Shown here one piece after another: positions 50,717 through 61,583 of a DNA stretch of 64,000 nucleotides (position 1 is its first letter; each line of letters starts with the position of its first letter). Below the pieces are notes generated by a model that saw only the letters and a list, made by a program, of their open reading frames with translations, had not been told where the DNA came from and did no database searches. This DNA is from Emmonsiellopsis sp. PD_33 (Eukaryota; Ascomycota; Eurotiomycetes; Onygenales; Ajellomycetaceae). Position numbers and translations under genes: made by a program. The stretch is taken from positions 38,744-102,743 of the forward strand of contig JANTQF010000117.1 in assembly GCA_032988165.1 (NCBI GenBank). The letters run 5' to 3'.

Positions 50717-51227
50717 CTAAATCCCCAATCCCGAGTCGTCACTAGTCTCATATATGGAAGCGAAAATAACACCACCCATCTCTATCCACAGGAACGGTGC
50801 ACTATCAACATCACCGTCTTTACGTCCCGTATGCCTTTGGCGTTTTATTGGCCCTCCCGTAGATGGATTTATCCGAGACACCCTGAGGACCGCATTGATT
50901 TTCAGAATAGCGTAACTCACCTCGCGGCAGGGGATATCCTTCTTCACTATTGCCATGTTGAAAACTGCAGATGATCACAGTGGCTTTCAGCTTCCGCGGG
51001 ACTCCTTGCAGTTTTAACGAAAAAGAACGCTTTATATTATGATCCACCATCAAAGTTGGGGGATGGGATTCTAGCATAACTTTTCGCAACCGTTTACTTC
51101 CTTCTGGGACTGCGTTTTTGAGATCAGATGGATGGGGCCCAGTTCTACTAAGCGGAGCGGGCGCGCCCAAATAGTCGAAAAAAGTGAAACTGTCAGTTAA
51201 GATTGATTTTTGAGCTGGAGAGTTCAT
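50717..51227 (-). CDS. Possible small two-exon protein, unknown
   Basis: Two exons (51227-50921 and 50817-50717) join through a consensus GTGAGT donor and an AAAG acceptor with matching phase to give 135 residues. The product starts MNSPAQKSILTDSFTFF, includes NIKRSFSLKLQGVPRKLKATV, and after the junction runs DGDVDSAPFLWIEMGGVIFAS. The alternation of polar and hydrophobic residues suggests beta strands. There is no signal peptide or membrane span, and I recognise no family. The support is the clean splice join and the protein-like composition on both sides; the acceptor is weak, so this may be chance. Confidence 0.3.
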
Positions 51228-52716
51228 TCCTATTCTCCCAACCCGCTGAACTTTTAAGTTTAAGGCTATCTAGTCCCAGTCACTCCCACTCCGCCCATTG
51301 ATTAAAGTTTCGCTAAAGCGGGGTTCCCGAACACTAGCGCGTAGTTAAAATCCAGCGCGAACCTTCAAACTCGCTTTCGGTGATTTACTCAGCCCGAGCC
51401 TTGACAACTCCTCGCACCTCGAAACCCGAACAGAGACGACTTCGGCCTCGTCTGGAACGCGCTGTGGGACACGTTTCCTGTTCGCTCGGTGAGAGGCAGG
51501 ACGCGCGTCGGCTGGCGGGACCTGCGTTTCCTTTCCTCCGGTCGAGAGTCCCGGTCCATCACTTCAAGTTGCTCTTGGCTACTTCTCCTCCGCTCAGCCG
51601 CCTTCTGTTGGAGAAGATACCCCCACGGGATACTATCTTGACTCTGTCTCAAGAATATTTTGCGGCAAGCAGCCTTCGGTGGATTCCGGATCGGACTCAA
51701 ATTCCAAGTCCCTTTTTTTCATTTCTGTTTCACCTTTCGCCCTTTTTTTTGGGGGGATTTTCTTTTCTTTTGGATGATTCAGACACGTTACCAACTCAGA
51801 TATGAAATAGATAACCGAGGTTTGCCACACTGAATTGCGTGCGAGTGCATTGACGGTAATCCCAGGGCTCTTGCCAAGCTATCCGACATTTCGCTAGATG
51901 GTTCCAGCAGGACGCTATTATAAATCATCAAGTTTTCAAAAGCCGGGAAACCAAACATTGTTCTATCTACAACTTATTACAAGGCCCCCTGCCCCCCTCG
52001 GTTATGTCATGGCAGGGTTGTCATCAGTTGACTAACTCACGCCACATAAAAGTTTTTGTTTGCATCGCAGTTTGTGCTGTTTGTGATGATTAAGGATCGA
52101 TAACTAACTAGTCAGCTTAGCTAACTACTGCTGGCCTAGGCCGTACGCCTAACTTTCCCGATCTGGCCAGCGATTCAATCGGGCATGGTAGATAGAGCTC
52201 GCCTCTGATAGCTCTATACGAGATCTCTTCGTCCTTGAACCCTCCCACATTTGCCACGTTCTCCAAGCATTGATCTTTCCAAGCAAGTCTTGTCTTGTTT
52301 GCATCATAGTTTGTGCTGTTTGTCTTGATGGCCAAGGACCAATCAACATCCCGACCTTCAGGCGGTGGCTGCAGAGTCCGTGGTTTGTGTTGATAACCAA
52401 GACCTAATAAACGCGGATGAAAATGCAAGAGAATTAGATATCCAGCTTACAGGACAATTCGCTATCCAGATTACCAAGTGTTCGGTCTTCTCGCGTGCCG
52501 AACGGTCTTATTGCGTGCCGAACTAAACAATTCATGTCCTGATGTTGAAGTAGATACCCATACTTAAAAGCAGACCAACCCTCGATCCATGGAGTCTCTG
52601 TATCGAACTATCTTTCTCCTACCGGTACTTTCAAGCAAACAAAGCCTCAATCCCTGGAGTCTCTGTATCGAACTCTCTTTCTCCCGATCAATTAATCAAT
52701 CGTCCATTCACTCGCC
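51228..52716. promoter_or_regulatory. Upstream region of the GST gene with several direct repeats
   Basis: Three repeat systems are visible. A segment of about 50 bp at 52056-52104 recurs at 52294-52347 with about 80% identity (shared core AGTTTGTGCTGTTTGT). A 20 bp unit GGTCTT..GCGTGCCGAAC is present twice in immediate tandem at 52484-52503 and 52504-52523 with two mismatches. A 44 bp segment at 52577-52620 recurs at 52642-52685 (shared core GGAGTCTCTGTATCGAACT), ending 31 bp before the start codon. An ATG at 52589 opens an 87-codon frame overlapping the GST start in another frame. Positions 51240-51830 have overlapping open frames but no motif. Confidence 0.65.
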
Positions 52717-53406
52717 ATGCCTCCGATCAAAACCCTCACTCTCTGGACCCTCCAGGGCCACGCCGGCACGCCCAACCCCTGGAAGGTCCTCATGCTCCTG
52801 GAAGAGCTCAAGCTTCCCTTCGAGCGCGAGTCTGTCGATGCCAACGACCTAAAGAAGGAACCCTACGAGTCTCTCAACCCGAACGGTCGTGTTCCCACCC
52901 TTCAGGATCCAAACACCGGCTTTACCATCTGGGAATCCGGCGCCATCCTCGAGTACCTGACGGAGACATACGACAAGCAAAACACCATCAGCTTCCCCGC
53001 CGGCTCAAAGGAGTACTACGAAGCAAAGCAGTGGCTCCACTACCAGATGTCCGGCCAGGGACCGTACTTCGGGCAGGCCACCTGGTTTACAGTCTACCAC
53101 CCAGAGAAGGTGCCCAGCGCAGTCGAACGCTACGTTAACGAGATCCGCCGGGTCTCCGGCGTGCTCAACCGATCGCTCGAGAACAAGGAGTACCTCGTCG
53201 GCGGCAAGTACAGCTTTGTCGACGCTTCTTTTGTGCCGTGGTTCGAGGTGGCTGCGATCTTCTGGACGAAGGAAATGGCGCTCGAGAACGACTTCCCGAA
53301 TCTTAATTCCTGGTTGAACCGCATCAAGGCTCGCCCGGCGATTGCCAAGACCATCGAGGAGAAGGCGAAGGCTGCGGCTGCGGCGAAGGCTGCGGAAGGG
53401 AAATAA
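52717..53406 (+). CDS. Glutathione S-transferase, Ure2/GstA-like
   Basis: Intronless, 229 residues. The N-terminal thioredoxin-like domain (about 5-90) has LWTLQGHAGTPNPWKVLMLLEEL, the segment FERESVDAND, the conserved NGRVPTLQDPNTGFTIWESGAILEYL with the cis-proline VP and the ES pair that contacts the gamma-glutamyl group of glutathione. The helical C-terminal domain starts near 100, contains YLVGGKYSFVDASFVPWF, the usual N-capping S/T-x-x-D motif, and ends in a Lys/Ala-rich tail. It matches fungal cytosolic GSTs of the Ure2/GstA type that conjugate glutathione to electrophiles or reduce peroxides. The promoter has tandem repeats that may be regulator sites. Substrates cannot be read from the sequence. 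Confidence 0.92.
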   Translation: MPPIKTLTLWTLQGHAGTPNPWKVLMLLEELKLPFERESVDANDLKKEPYESLNPNGRVPTLQDPNTGFTIWESGAILEYLTETYDKQNTISFPAGSKEYYEAKQWLHYQMSGQGPYFGQATWFTVYHPEKVPSAVERYVNEIRRVSGVLNRSLENKEYLVGGKYSFVDASFVPWFEVAAIFWTKEMALENDFPNLNSWLNRIKARPAIAKTIEEKAKAAAAAKAAEGK

Positions 53407-54359
53407 GACGTGAGATAACCGCTATAGTTAACCGTTAAACGACCGCCTCGACGCCGTCATCTCGCTTACTGTCTGTCCTACGGCCTGTTATCTCCTCCCG
53501 TCGTTACACTCGCTTATATTTTCCTTTGTCATTTCTGTATCTTCTCAGAGATTAGATAGTTTTCGACTGTCAAGATGGCTTTTTTCTATATAAATATGTG
53601 GTTTTTATCTCTGGCTATCACATGCCAGGAAGTTTAAATAACGATGAAAGACCTCTATAGCTAGAAGAGTCCAATCAATCATCTCCATCTTCACTACACT
53701 ACTACGTACGTCCTTATATATAACGCAATGTGGCGGCAGATAAAACTCCTAGATAGTAAGAGGGCGACAAGGTTATATCTTCTATATTTAGATCCAACTA
53801 CAGATCTCTTCAGCTAGCATCTTGGTAGGTAGTGGGGCACCCGATCGGTGGAGCTGGTTTTACACTTCTCCGTTAGCCCTGGCAACATGAGTGTAGATAT
53901 CATAGCAAACATAGAACTATGGATATGAAAGTTTAAAAGTTTAAAAAAATCCTGAAATTCAGAAATAGAGAATGTAGCTGCTGATGGTCCAAAATAGCCG
54001 CAGTTTGCTCGTCATATCTTTACTAACTTTCCTAGTTCACGCAACAACAATCAATGGATCTTGGAGCATGCGCTACTAGTAGGTTCGGGAACAGGATTGA
54101 TTCCATGGCAGAGTGGGTGTAGAGTGAGTAGTAGTCGACCGAAGACGAGGAGGGGGGAGGGGGAATGGCACAGCGCCTGTGGAATGGAGGTTCAGTGTGC
54201 TTTTTCTTTCCTATCTATTGGAGGCTACTTACTAATCATTGATATCTATAAACCCAGAGAGTCGAACGGATTGGTATTAAGAATGGGTGATTAGTTATCC
54301 CGGTATCTTTTTGGTTATGCCAGTAGTAACTACTATGTAGTACTAGTTATCGATAAAGC
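53407..54359. other. Intergenic between the GST and protease genes
   Basis: Convergent 3' flanks of the GST gene (+) and the protease gene (-). The region is AT-rich after 53500 and holds only short frames without motifs. Confidence 0.5.
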
Positions 54360-55436
54360 TCACCCCATAAACTCCTCCCCACCCCAATACATCAACCCAT
54401 AAGCCACAAGCTGACCCATAAGTTTCCCGCCAGCACTCACAGTATATGGCTCCTCCAACTCCCCATCGCAGCCAGCAACCCGCTCACTACACCTCCTCTC
54501 CGCACCGCTACAAACCCCCACAATCGTCGGCTCGCCATCGATATACTCCCACATCGGGCCCCCTGACCACCCATTGACCGCGAACAGGTTCGTTTCAAGC
54601 TCCCTGCCCAGCTGTCCATGGTAGTCAACGTTAATAAGACTAATATTCGACAGCAGCATTTGCTCGTCTCCGACGAACGCATCGGCAGGATACCCGGAAC
54701 TCCGCCATGTGCGATTCATATACGGCTCCCGGTCCCGCCACCACTTGGTACCCATCCACCCCGTTAGATCCCCGAGGGGTTCACACAGGCGACAGATGAT
54801 GTAATCGATACCCGTCACATTATAGATATTTTTCACACCGCGACATTGCGATACGTAGGAGCTACCATATGGCTCGGAGCCGTTGCGGTAGCCCGGGGCA
54901 AACGTCATCCAGCGGGATTTGCCGTAGCCCCAGGGAAAGCAGTGGCTGGCGGTGAGCAGCAGGTTTCTCCCGACTAAGGCGCCTGTGCACCAGCCTCCCG
55001 CGTCGCCTTTGTAGCGGTTGTAGATCACGCGCCCGATGGTGTTCCAGGGGTATGTGGTCGAGTTTGCGATGCGGTGGCGGTAATATAATCCTGCCATGTT
55101 GGGGTTGAGGGCGGAGAGTTTGGCGGCATTGTGGGCGGCCCAGGGGATGATGGGAAGGCTGTCTTCTACTAGTAATGCTGGAGGGGGGGCGGGAAGGGGA
55201 ATGTAGCCGGGGGTTTCGCCGGAGTCGGTGTCTGGGGACGGGAGGGAGACATCGTTGCTCCAATATGAGGTCGCTACGCGGTTGTTGTCGATTTGCACCA
55301 GTTCTTCGGGTTCAACGTGGGTGATTGCGGGAGAGGTGCGGCAGAGATTGTTGGTGCTTTGGAAGAATGGGAGGGCAATGGTGATCGGAAGGATATAGGA
55401 GATGATTAAAAGAATAGCTAGATGAAAACAGCACAT
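54360..55436 (-). CDS. Secreted trypsin-like serine protease
   Basis: Intronless, 358 residues. Residues 1-22 are a signal peptide (LAILLIISYILPITIA). About 23-130 is a propeptide-like region. The chymotrypsin-fold domain shows all three catalytic positions: His165 in LLLTASHCF, Asp211 in TGIDYIICRL, and Ser291 in NGWSGGPMWEY. The oxyanion glycines around Ser291 are present, but the residue before the serine is Trp where trypsin has Asp (GDSGGP). The layout resembles fungal and bacterial V8/glutamyl-endopeptidase-type S1 proteases. Several N-glycosylation sequons (NSTT, NGSE, NVTG, NRTW, NISL) fit a secreted product. It probably digests extracellular protein; specificity is not known. Confidence 0.85.
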   Translation of the reverse strand: MCCFHLAILLIISYILPITIALPFFQSTNNLCRTSPAITHVEPEELVQIDNNRVATSYWSNDVSLPSPDTDSGETPGYIPLPAPPPALLVEDSLPIIPWAAHNAAKLSALNPNMAGLYYRHRIANSTTYPWNTIGRVIYNRYKGDAGGWCTGALVGRNLLLTASHCFPWGYGKSRWMTFAPGYRNGSEPYGSSYVSQCRGVKNIYNVTGIDYIICRLCEPLGDLTGWMGTKWWRDREPYMNRTWRSSGYPADAFVGDEQMLLSNISLINVDYHGQLGRELETNLFAVNGWSGGPMWEYIDGEPTIVGVCSGAERRCSERVAGCDGELEEPYTVSAGGKLMGQLVAYGLMYWGGEEFMG

Positions 55437-55911
55437 AATGAGTTATAAATATCTCCCCATCAGCGTCGATTGCATCTGGAGCGGGATATTCGGCATCAAC
55501 TCCAGACATTGTATTCTTCCTCAGGGGGGATCGTGCCTTCTTCCATTCCAGATGCATGGAGCCAGTCTGGCCAGGCGCGACAAACGGACTGGCTGCTTAA
55601 AAAAATTATGACGGTTTGTCTACAGGACGCTTTGGAAATGAGAAAATAATTAGATGATTAACAAGAACATACCAGTGGTCAGGAATGTAAAAGGATATCA
55701 CTAGTACACCAGGGACAATAAACGCCGATAAAACAAGTCAAATTAACCCAATGACTCCTCCGCACGGCTAATCCTCTGCATCATCCGACCAGAAAGGACA
55801 GCAATATCATTAACCCCTTCCTAGTAATCCTAGACAAACACATTTGCCATCCTCGCCTCTGTGGGAATACTGGAGACGCTCTTCATTGCTCACAGATTGG
55901 AATGCAGGTTG
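55437..55911. other. Intergenic upstream of the protease gene
   Basis: This would hold the protease promoter and the 3' flank of the nuclease-like gene. No motif or gene is seen. Confidence 0.45.
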
Positions 55912-57268
55912 TCAGTCACGGCTTGTGACTGATTTCTTTCGATATGCCGATACGCCCTCGGCACACCGTTTGATGGCAAAAAGATGTTTAGCCTCGTCGA
56001 TTGCCTCCCGAAAAGCAACCCAATCGAATGTAAAATTGGGGTCCTTGAAGGTTTCTTCGGGCGGGACGAAGTCGCTAAATGTCAGCGGGGGGGATTGGTC
56101 GGAATGGCCACGGCCATAGAATTGCTAGGTACAGATTTTAGAATCGAACGAGTGAATCCCAACGGTGTTTTCTGTCAGGTTTCATTGAATGGATGATAAA
56201 CTTACGATTCGCTGTCCCCTCATTGCCGGCTTTCCCGTTTGCGGGTCGCGAGTCCAAATTTCCATAAATGCCACAATCTCCCCCACCCATCTGAAGCCGA
56301 GGACCTCTAGCGGGCCATATGGATCGGCGGGATCATGAAGGCGGACGTCGGCCAGTGTGACCTTCACTGGTTTCGGGAGATTGAGGTTTGGGTCATCCAA
56401 GACCGACTTCCTTAAGAGCGGATTTTTATAGATCGGGGTTTCGTCGATCTTAACGAGAATGGCGAGTTGAAGGCTAGAGAGACGGCGGAACCAGGCGCAA
56501 ATGGAGTCTACCAGTTCAGGGTATGACTCGGTCAATCCGACCTCTTGAATCAACACGTTCTCGGAATGGCCAGTGCTTGCATTTTTGTATCGAAGAGCAA
56601 AGTCGGCGGCTCTTGGAAATTCACCCTCTCGGCATTCGTTGTTGAAGGTATCTCGGTCCACTGAAATCCTGAACTGGCCGGATTTGCCTTCCTGAAGAAG
56701 ACGTTGGATGATCTCCTGTTGAGTTTGATCCACGATGCAGTCATGGAGAGGCGACGCACGGAAGCGAACAGCTGTGGCGTGGAAAGACTCGTTATACATG
56801 ACATGGACGCGTTTCCTCATTAGCCTACAACCGCAAGATCCTGTCAGCAGGGAAGGGAATACTCGGCAACAAAGACTGAGGCACAGTGAAGGGTGTGGAA
56901 ACTGACTTGTTTTTCGATGTGTCAAACGCCTGCTGTAACCGCAGGTATTCTGGGAATGATGTCTTCAAATGAATGGTGTCTTTGGGATAGTCAGTAGGGA
57001 AATAGCCAGAAAATAACTCTTTCAGCTGCTTGTCGTCAAGCGGAGGTTCATGGTCGTCCGCTCGAACCGGACCCCTAGCCTGGAGTGGTCGAACGGAGCG
57101 AGATAAAACACTTGGATGAAAGAATCTCGCTCCGTAAGAGTGGAAATCCCGTGGACATTCAGAGAGCAAGGTCCTCGCAGCACGATCCGGGAGTGCAGCA
57201 AGTAACTTATTGTGGAAGAGAGAACTTGAATGCTGGGGGACCCATCTTTGGAGACCACGCCCGAACAT
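55912..57268 (-). CDS. PD-(D/E)XK nuclease-like fungal protein
   Basis: Three exons (57268-56907, 56824-56206, 56124-55912) with GTCAGT and GTAAGT donors join in phase to 397 residues. The core at about 190-245 reads FPRAADFALRYKN, then SENVLIQEVGLTESYPELVDSICAWFRR and LQLAILVKIDE. This is the D...x-EVG-x-S/T-E-S-Y..L..D...W...V.LAI.IKI pattern of a fungal family with a restriction-endonuclease-like fold, seen also in transposon- and effector-associated proteins; candidate acidic residues are Asp195 and Glu215. The usual lysine of the E-x-K motif is replaced by glycine (E-V-G), so catalysis is uncertain. The N-terminus before the first intron is rich in His/Arg/Ser and less certain; the start at 57268 is the first ATG in frame. 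The conserved C-terminal block SDFVPPEETFKDPNFTFDW supports exon 3. Confidence 0.65.
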
Positions 57269-59916
57269 TGGAACAAAACAAAATACTAGTAGTGCTACTA
57301 GTATTCGCGAAAGCCCGTACTCGGGCAGGAAAGCAAAGGAAAGCAATACAGCAGGGTAGCGGTGTAGCAGTAGCAGCGGTGGGAGAGATCGTGATGGTCG
57401 CGAGAAGAATGAAAGGGAGAAACCTGTGTGGGGAAGAAATAAATAATGACGAGCCACTGACGGCGCCAAGCGCGCTAAGTACCTCCCTCAATCGAGAGGA
57501 TCTGCATCCGTATTTGGTTAGCGCCAGCCACAGCCGCAGCCGCGCGGATGGACACGCCACTTTGAACAACAACTGGGAGAGTCAATTTATATCTTACTTT
57601 CAAGATGAATTGCAGGGAACCCTCTTCCCTCTTGTTCATGTCTTTCCGAAAACAGAGGGCAGTGGCTGACTTGATGGATAGTAGTAGTCAATGATGATGG
57701 CAGCGGCCTGGCTTGACTGGAAGGCTGATTCACTGAACAAAATCCAGCGCAAAGTTGTTCCTGTTTTAGTATTATAATAAAGGTATCGCCAAGGGGACAA
57801 ATCAATCCTCGCAGTTTGTTTTTCGGGGCTATCAACCCTCAATGGAAGTGAGTCTGGTGAAACCACAAGTTCGGTTCGATATGGCAAAACGCTCTCGAAT
57901 AATTCAACGATATATTCGTCTTCAAGGTTGGCACGGCCCAACTACTATTTACTTACGAACCAAAATGAGGATCACCCGTGGGAAGATAAGAAATCCTCAA
58001 ATTGTCTACCTTGCTGCTAGGTTAACCCCCATTAGACGGTCACAACGACCGGGAATGAAATTCTTTCATTGTGTGAACTCGCCAGAACAGAAGTTCTGTT
58101 TGAGTAGTAGGTAACGGGTGGAGACGCCGGAGGACATGGTGAGGACGGGGCGAGGAGAGAGAGGCTATGTCTCGCACCCTGATCTGGAAGAGGAGATGGC
58201 AACACTTCCAGAAACTCCCAAGGTACGTACTTGGCGCCGAAGAGAGGAAGATTAAAACAGTGCGGCGTGAGGCCCCCTTATATGGGTGGGGCTCTAGGGA
58301 ACGGCATTGCAGTGAACCACAAAGGGGACGGCCGATTCTAGTTATTCTCCGTAGCCAACAGGCGAGTCGTGCATCTCTTTGCGCATTATTATGGCCGGGT
58401 TCAGGAGGAATCAATGCAGGGAGGAAACCTCCTACTGGCATCCGGAAAAACCGAAAAGGAGCACAATTTGGAGAGAATTGTGAAAATCCCTGGGCGGCTC
58501 GGTGGATCGTGCTCCCATCAGCCCTCAGGGAAGCGCCAAGTTGGGTGTTTGAAACTCGAGCGTTGGCCACGGTCCTTGGCCAATCGGCTTTGTGCGCGCG
58601 TTTGGTTTCGATGTCTTTCAAAGCAACTAGAGCTTCGGGTGAATTCTGACCTCATTCTTGTTTGCATAATGGAGTGTTCCTGGACAATATTGGAAACCAC
58701 CAGCCCAAGGCCAGGGCTCAACGGCGCCCCAAGACTCCACCCTAACAGCTACAGGGGGTGAACCGAGCCATGCAGGGAGCAACAGCTCCAACCGAAGGCA
58801 CTGTGGACCACAGAATGGGATCACTGCGTTCCTGGTTGTGGTCCTCGCAGGATGAACTCATCCTTCTCCTCGCCCGGTGATATTGTCGTGGTGTAGCCAA
58901 AGTCTGGCGCCGTGAGGTTCGCGAGGATGAGAACTGTGGCCGGATCAACGTCGGGCCGGGGCCGGACGAAACGACGACGTTTCAGCCTCTGCGGCTAGCT
59001 CTGTCCTTCATTTTGACATCTCCTCATCCATGGATGTCCACAACAACTTGTTCAAATCATCTCGGATCCCGCTGTGAGCCCTCCGTTCTCCCGCTAGCGT
59101 CTGTTGGAACTGGAACCCCCAGCTTGCCGACTCGGTCCGCGCCCAATCGTTGAGCATCAATTCCACACTTCTCTGCTCCTGGCGGCTGCCCAGCCCCCCT
59201 GGTTTGAAACGTGGTGGTGGAGCAAACTACAGCTAACCTTGCCCGCTTGAGAGCGGAGTTTGTTGAAATTTCAGAAGAATACTCTTCTCACTCCGTTGTG
59301 CGAGATGGACCTGTTTATCCAGAGGAGCAATGCTGCCGAGCGTTTCATCCAGTTATGTCTTCTGTCCGAGCGCCCAGGGCGGCGAAGCAGTTTTTGATAT
59401 CCTGGACCTGATGTGGGTTCCTCAGATTCCGTTTTCTGCCGTGGGCCCTGTCGGTCAGGGTCTGTTTTGGCCTCGGAACAATATCAGAAACAATCGGGCC
59501 TTGAACGCTGGTGACTGAACAGTCTATATTCCTGCCCTGGCCAGGCGCCAATGCCAATATTGGCAAAGGAAGGGTCCATATTTATGCGTTTCTCAAAGCC
59601 GCCGGTCAGAGTTCTCGACCGCATTAGTGCGTTTTATGCGAAGCCGGGCTTCATGTTCTAGAAGATAATGCCATATCGTTTCATTACTGGGCGAATCCGG
59701 CGGGCAGTTATATAAAGGTCTCCTCCCAGCTCCAGTGATCAATCTCACTACTCATCCTTTGCTGTACATTCCATCACACTCTCTTCGTCCACATTCTTTT
59801 TCAAACCCAGGTCGGTTTCCTTCTTTTCACTCTTCATTGATTGAAGATTTACATTCATTCCTGTTGCTTCACCGCTTCCACTTCATCCCTTTCTGGTATA
59901 TAACTACCCTACCACG
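57269..59916. promoter_or_regulatory. Intergenic, ending in the LPMO promoter
   Basis: No gene supported; frames such as 58040-58621 (-) and 58167-58649 (+) are overlapping antisense readings without motifs. The right part carries the LPMO promoter, with TATAAA at 59711-59716, about 200 bp before the start codon, followed by a CT-rich leader. Confidence 0.5.
59711..59716 (+). promoter_or_regulatory. TATA box of the LPMO gene
   Basis: TATAAA within TTATATAAAGG, about 200 bp upstream of the ATG and followed by a pyrimidine-rich leader, a typical placement for a strongly inducible fungal secreted-enzyme gene. Confidence 0.55.
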
Positions 59917-60981
59917 ATGTCAATCATTAAGCCTGCTGTGCTCCTTGGAGCATTGGCCTCCATCGCCCTCGTCGATGCCCATGGACATGTCACTGGAATT
60001 CTTGCTGATGGCAATTAGTATGTATTTCTGCATGGCGTTGTATACCAATAATTGCTAACAGGATTCAGCTTCGGTGGATACCTCGTTGATAAATATCCTT
60101 ACACGGGTTCTCCCCCGGCTGTTGCGGGTTGGTCTACCACTGCAACTGACAACGGGTTCGTTGATGCCTCCGGATATTCGACCGGCGATATCATCTGCCA
60201 CAAAAATGCCAAACCCGGAGCTGCCGCCGCTGAAATCGCTGCGGGCGGCACCATTGAACTGCATTGGACTGAGTGGCCAGAGAGCCATCATGGCCCAGTC
60301 CTTGACTACTTGGCGAACTGCAATGGCGATTGTTCGTCCGTTGATAAGAGCGCCTTGGAGTTCTTCAAAATTCAAGAGTCAGGTCTCAATGTGGGGAGCA
60401 GCGCTCCCGGAAATGCCGGAAAATGGGCGTCTGATGATCTGATTGCGAACAACAACACATGGACCCTCACGATTCCTGAATCCATTGCCCCAGGCAACTA
60501 TGTTCTTCGACATGAAATCATCGCCCTCCACTCTGCCGGTCAAGAGAACGGTGCTCAGAATTATCCACAGTGTCTCAACTTGAAGATTACTGGTAGCGGA
60601 ACTGCCAAACCCGCGGGCACAGTTGGTACCGAGCTCTACAAGGGGTCCGATCCTGGCATCCTCGTCAACATCTACCAGTCCATGGATAAATACGAAATCC
60701 CTGGCCCTGCTCTGTTTAACGATGGTGGAGAGGGCTCAGATCCCACCGAACCCAGTGCCGCTCCTTCATCTTCCGCCTCTCCATCAAGCCCAGCCACTGG
60801 CTCGCCCGCTCCTCCTGCCAGCACCACAACCACCGCTGCTCCATCAACTACCAACTCGCCCACTCCTACCCCGTCCCAGGGCAAACCCACGGTTACCGTT
60901 ACTGTCACTGCCGGACCAGGCGATGTGGTTACATCCACTGCTACTGTGACTGTTGATTGCACTGCTGGCCAATTCTTTTAG
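59917..60981 (+). CDS. AA9 lytic polysaccharide monooxygenase
   Basis: Two exons (59917-60017 and 60069-60981) give 337 residues. The junction restores DGNYFGGYLVDKYPY, the expected AA9 segment. Residues 1-21 are a signal peptide ending in VDA, so the mature protein starts HGHVTG with His22 as the N-terminal copper-binding residue of the histidine brace. Other signatures are WSTTATDNGFVD, DIICHKNAKPGAAAAEIAAGGTI, a second copper histidine in SHHGPVLDYLANC, and RHEIIALHSAGQENGAQNYPQC with the axial tyrosine. AA9 enzymes cleave cellulose and some hemicelluloses oxidatively using Cu and a reductant plus O2 or H2O2. The last about 90 residues are Ser/Thr/Pro-rich with no CBM1, ending VTVDCTAGQFF. 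Confidence 0.95.
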
Positions 60982-61583
60982 AGGATATAAAAGAATTAGC
61001 GGACTGGCTGGCAGAACAGTTCATTCTCCGCCAAACATCACGCCCTTTCATGTCTGACTTCTTGTGATGGATGCGTGATATTCTTCTGTTCACTTTGAAT
61101 GTATATATTAGACTTTTTCTCTTCCGGTAGACATAACAATTTCGAGTTTCTGTACTTCTTCCATTGTCTCCCGCTTTTTTTTTTTTTTTTTTTTTTTGGA
61201 TTTGCTCGTCCTGGTATGAAAGTAGGCATATGCAAAACGCCCCCACGATGGCGCACTGTCTCGTAAAATGTATTATATTCCATCTGAAAATATCAACCGT
61301 ATCCTCCCAGAATTGTTGCCTTCGCTAGTCTTTCTTCACATTGGCTGGTGTGCCGGTTAGTTCGAATTTCCGCTCAAGGATTTCCAGCTGTGAGTCAGCA
61401 TCCATGGATCAGAGCTCCATCCAGCTTTGGAAGAACGACAACAAATATCAATCGCCGCCCAGATCCTCCACCAGACAACAACGACAACACCACAACTCCC
61501 CAGATGTGAGAGGGAGGAGTGTGCCATCCCAAACGTTCTGAATAATTTATCTGAAGCGTCTCACATTAAGTACACCTTCCACG
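60982..61583. other. Intergenic between the LPMO and TMA64
   Basis: LPMO 3' flank and the upstream region of the next gene. It includes an uninterrupted run of 23 T residues at 61175-61197. No gene supported. Confidence 0.6.

Noticed and set aside
52117..52428. Minus-strand 103-codon frame upstream of the GST
   Set aside because: It overlaps the promoter repeats and no family is recognised; the open frame probably arises by chance.
58040..58649. Overlapping open frames on both strands (up to 193 codons)
   Set aside because: The two strands give equally long frames with no motif, signal peptide or splice support; this looks like GC-driven chance.
54360..60981. A secreted-enzyme or secondary-metabolite cluster (protease, nuclease-like protein, LPMO, GST)
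   Set aside because: Genes are on different strands, widely spaced, and lack any backbone synthase, transporter or pathway regulator; proximity alone does not support a cluster.
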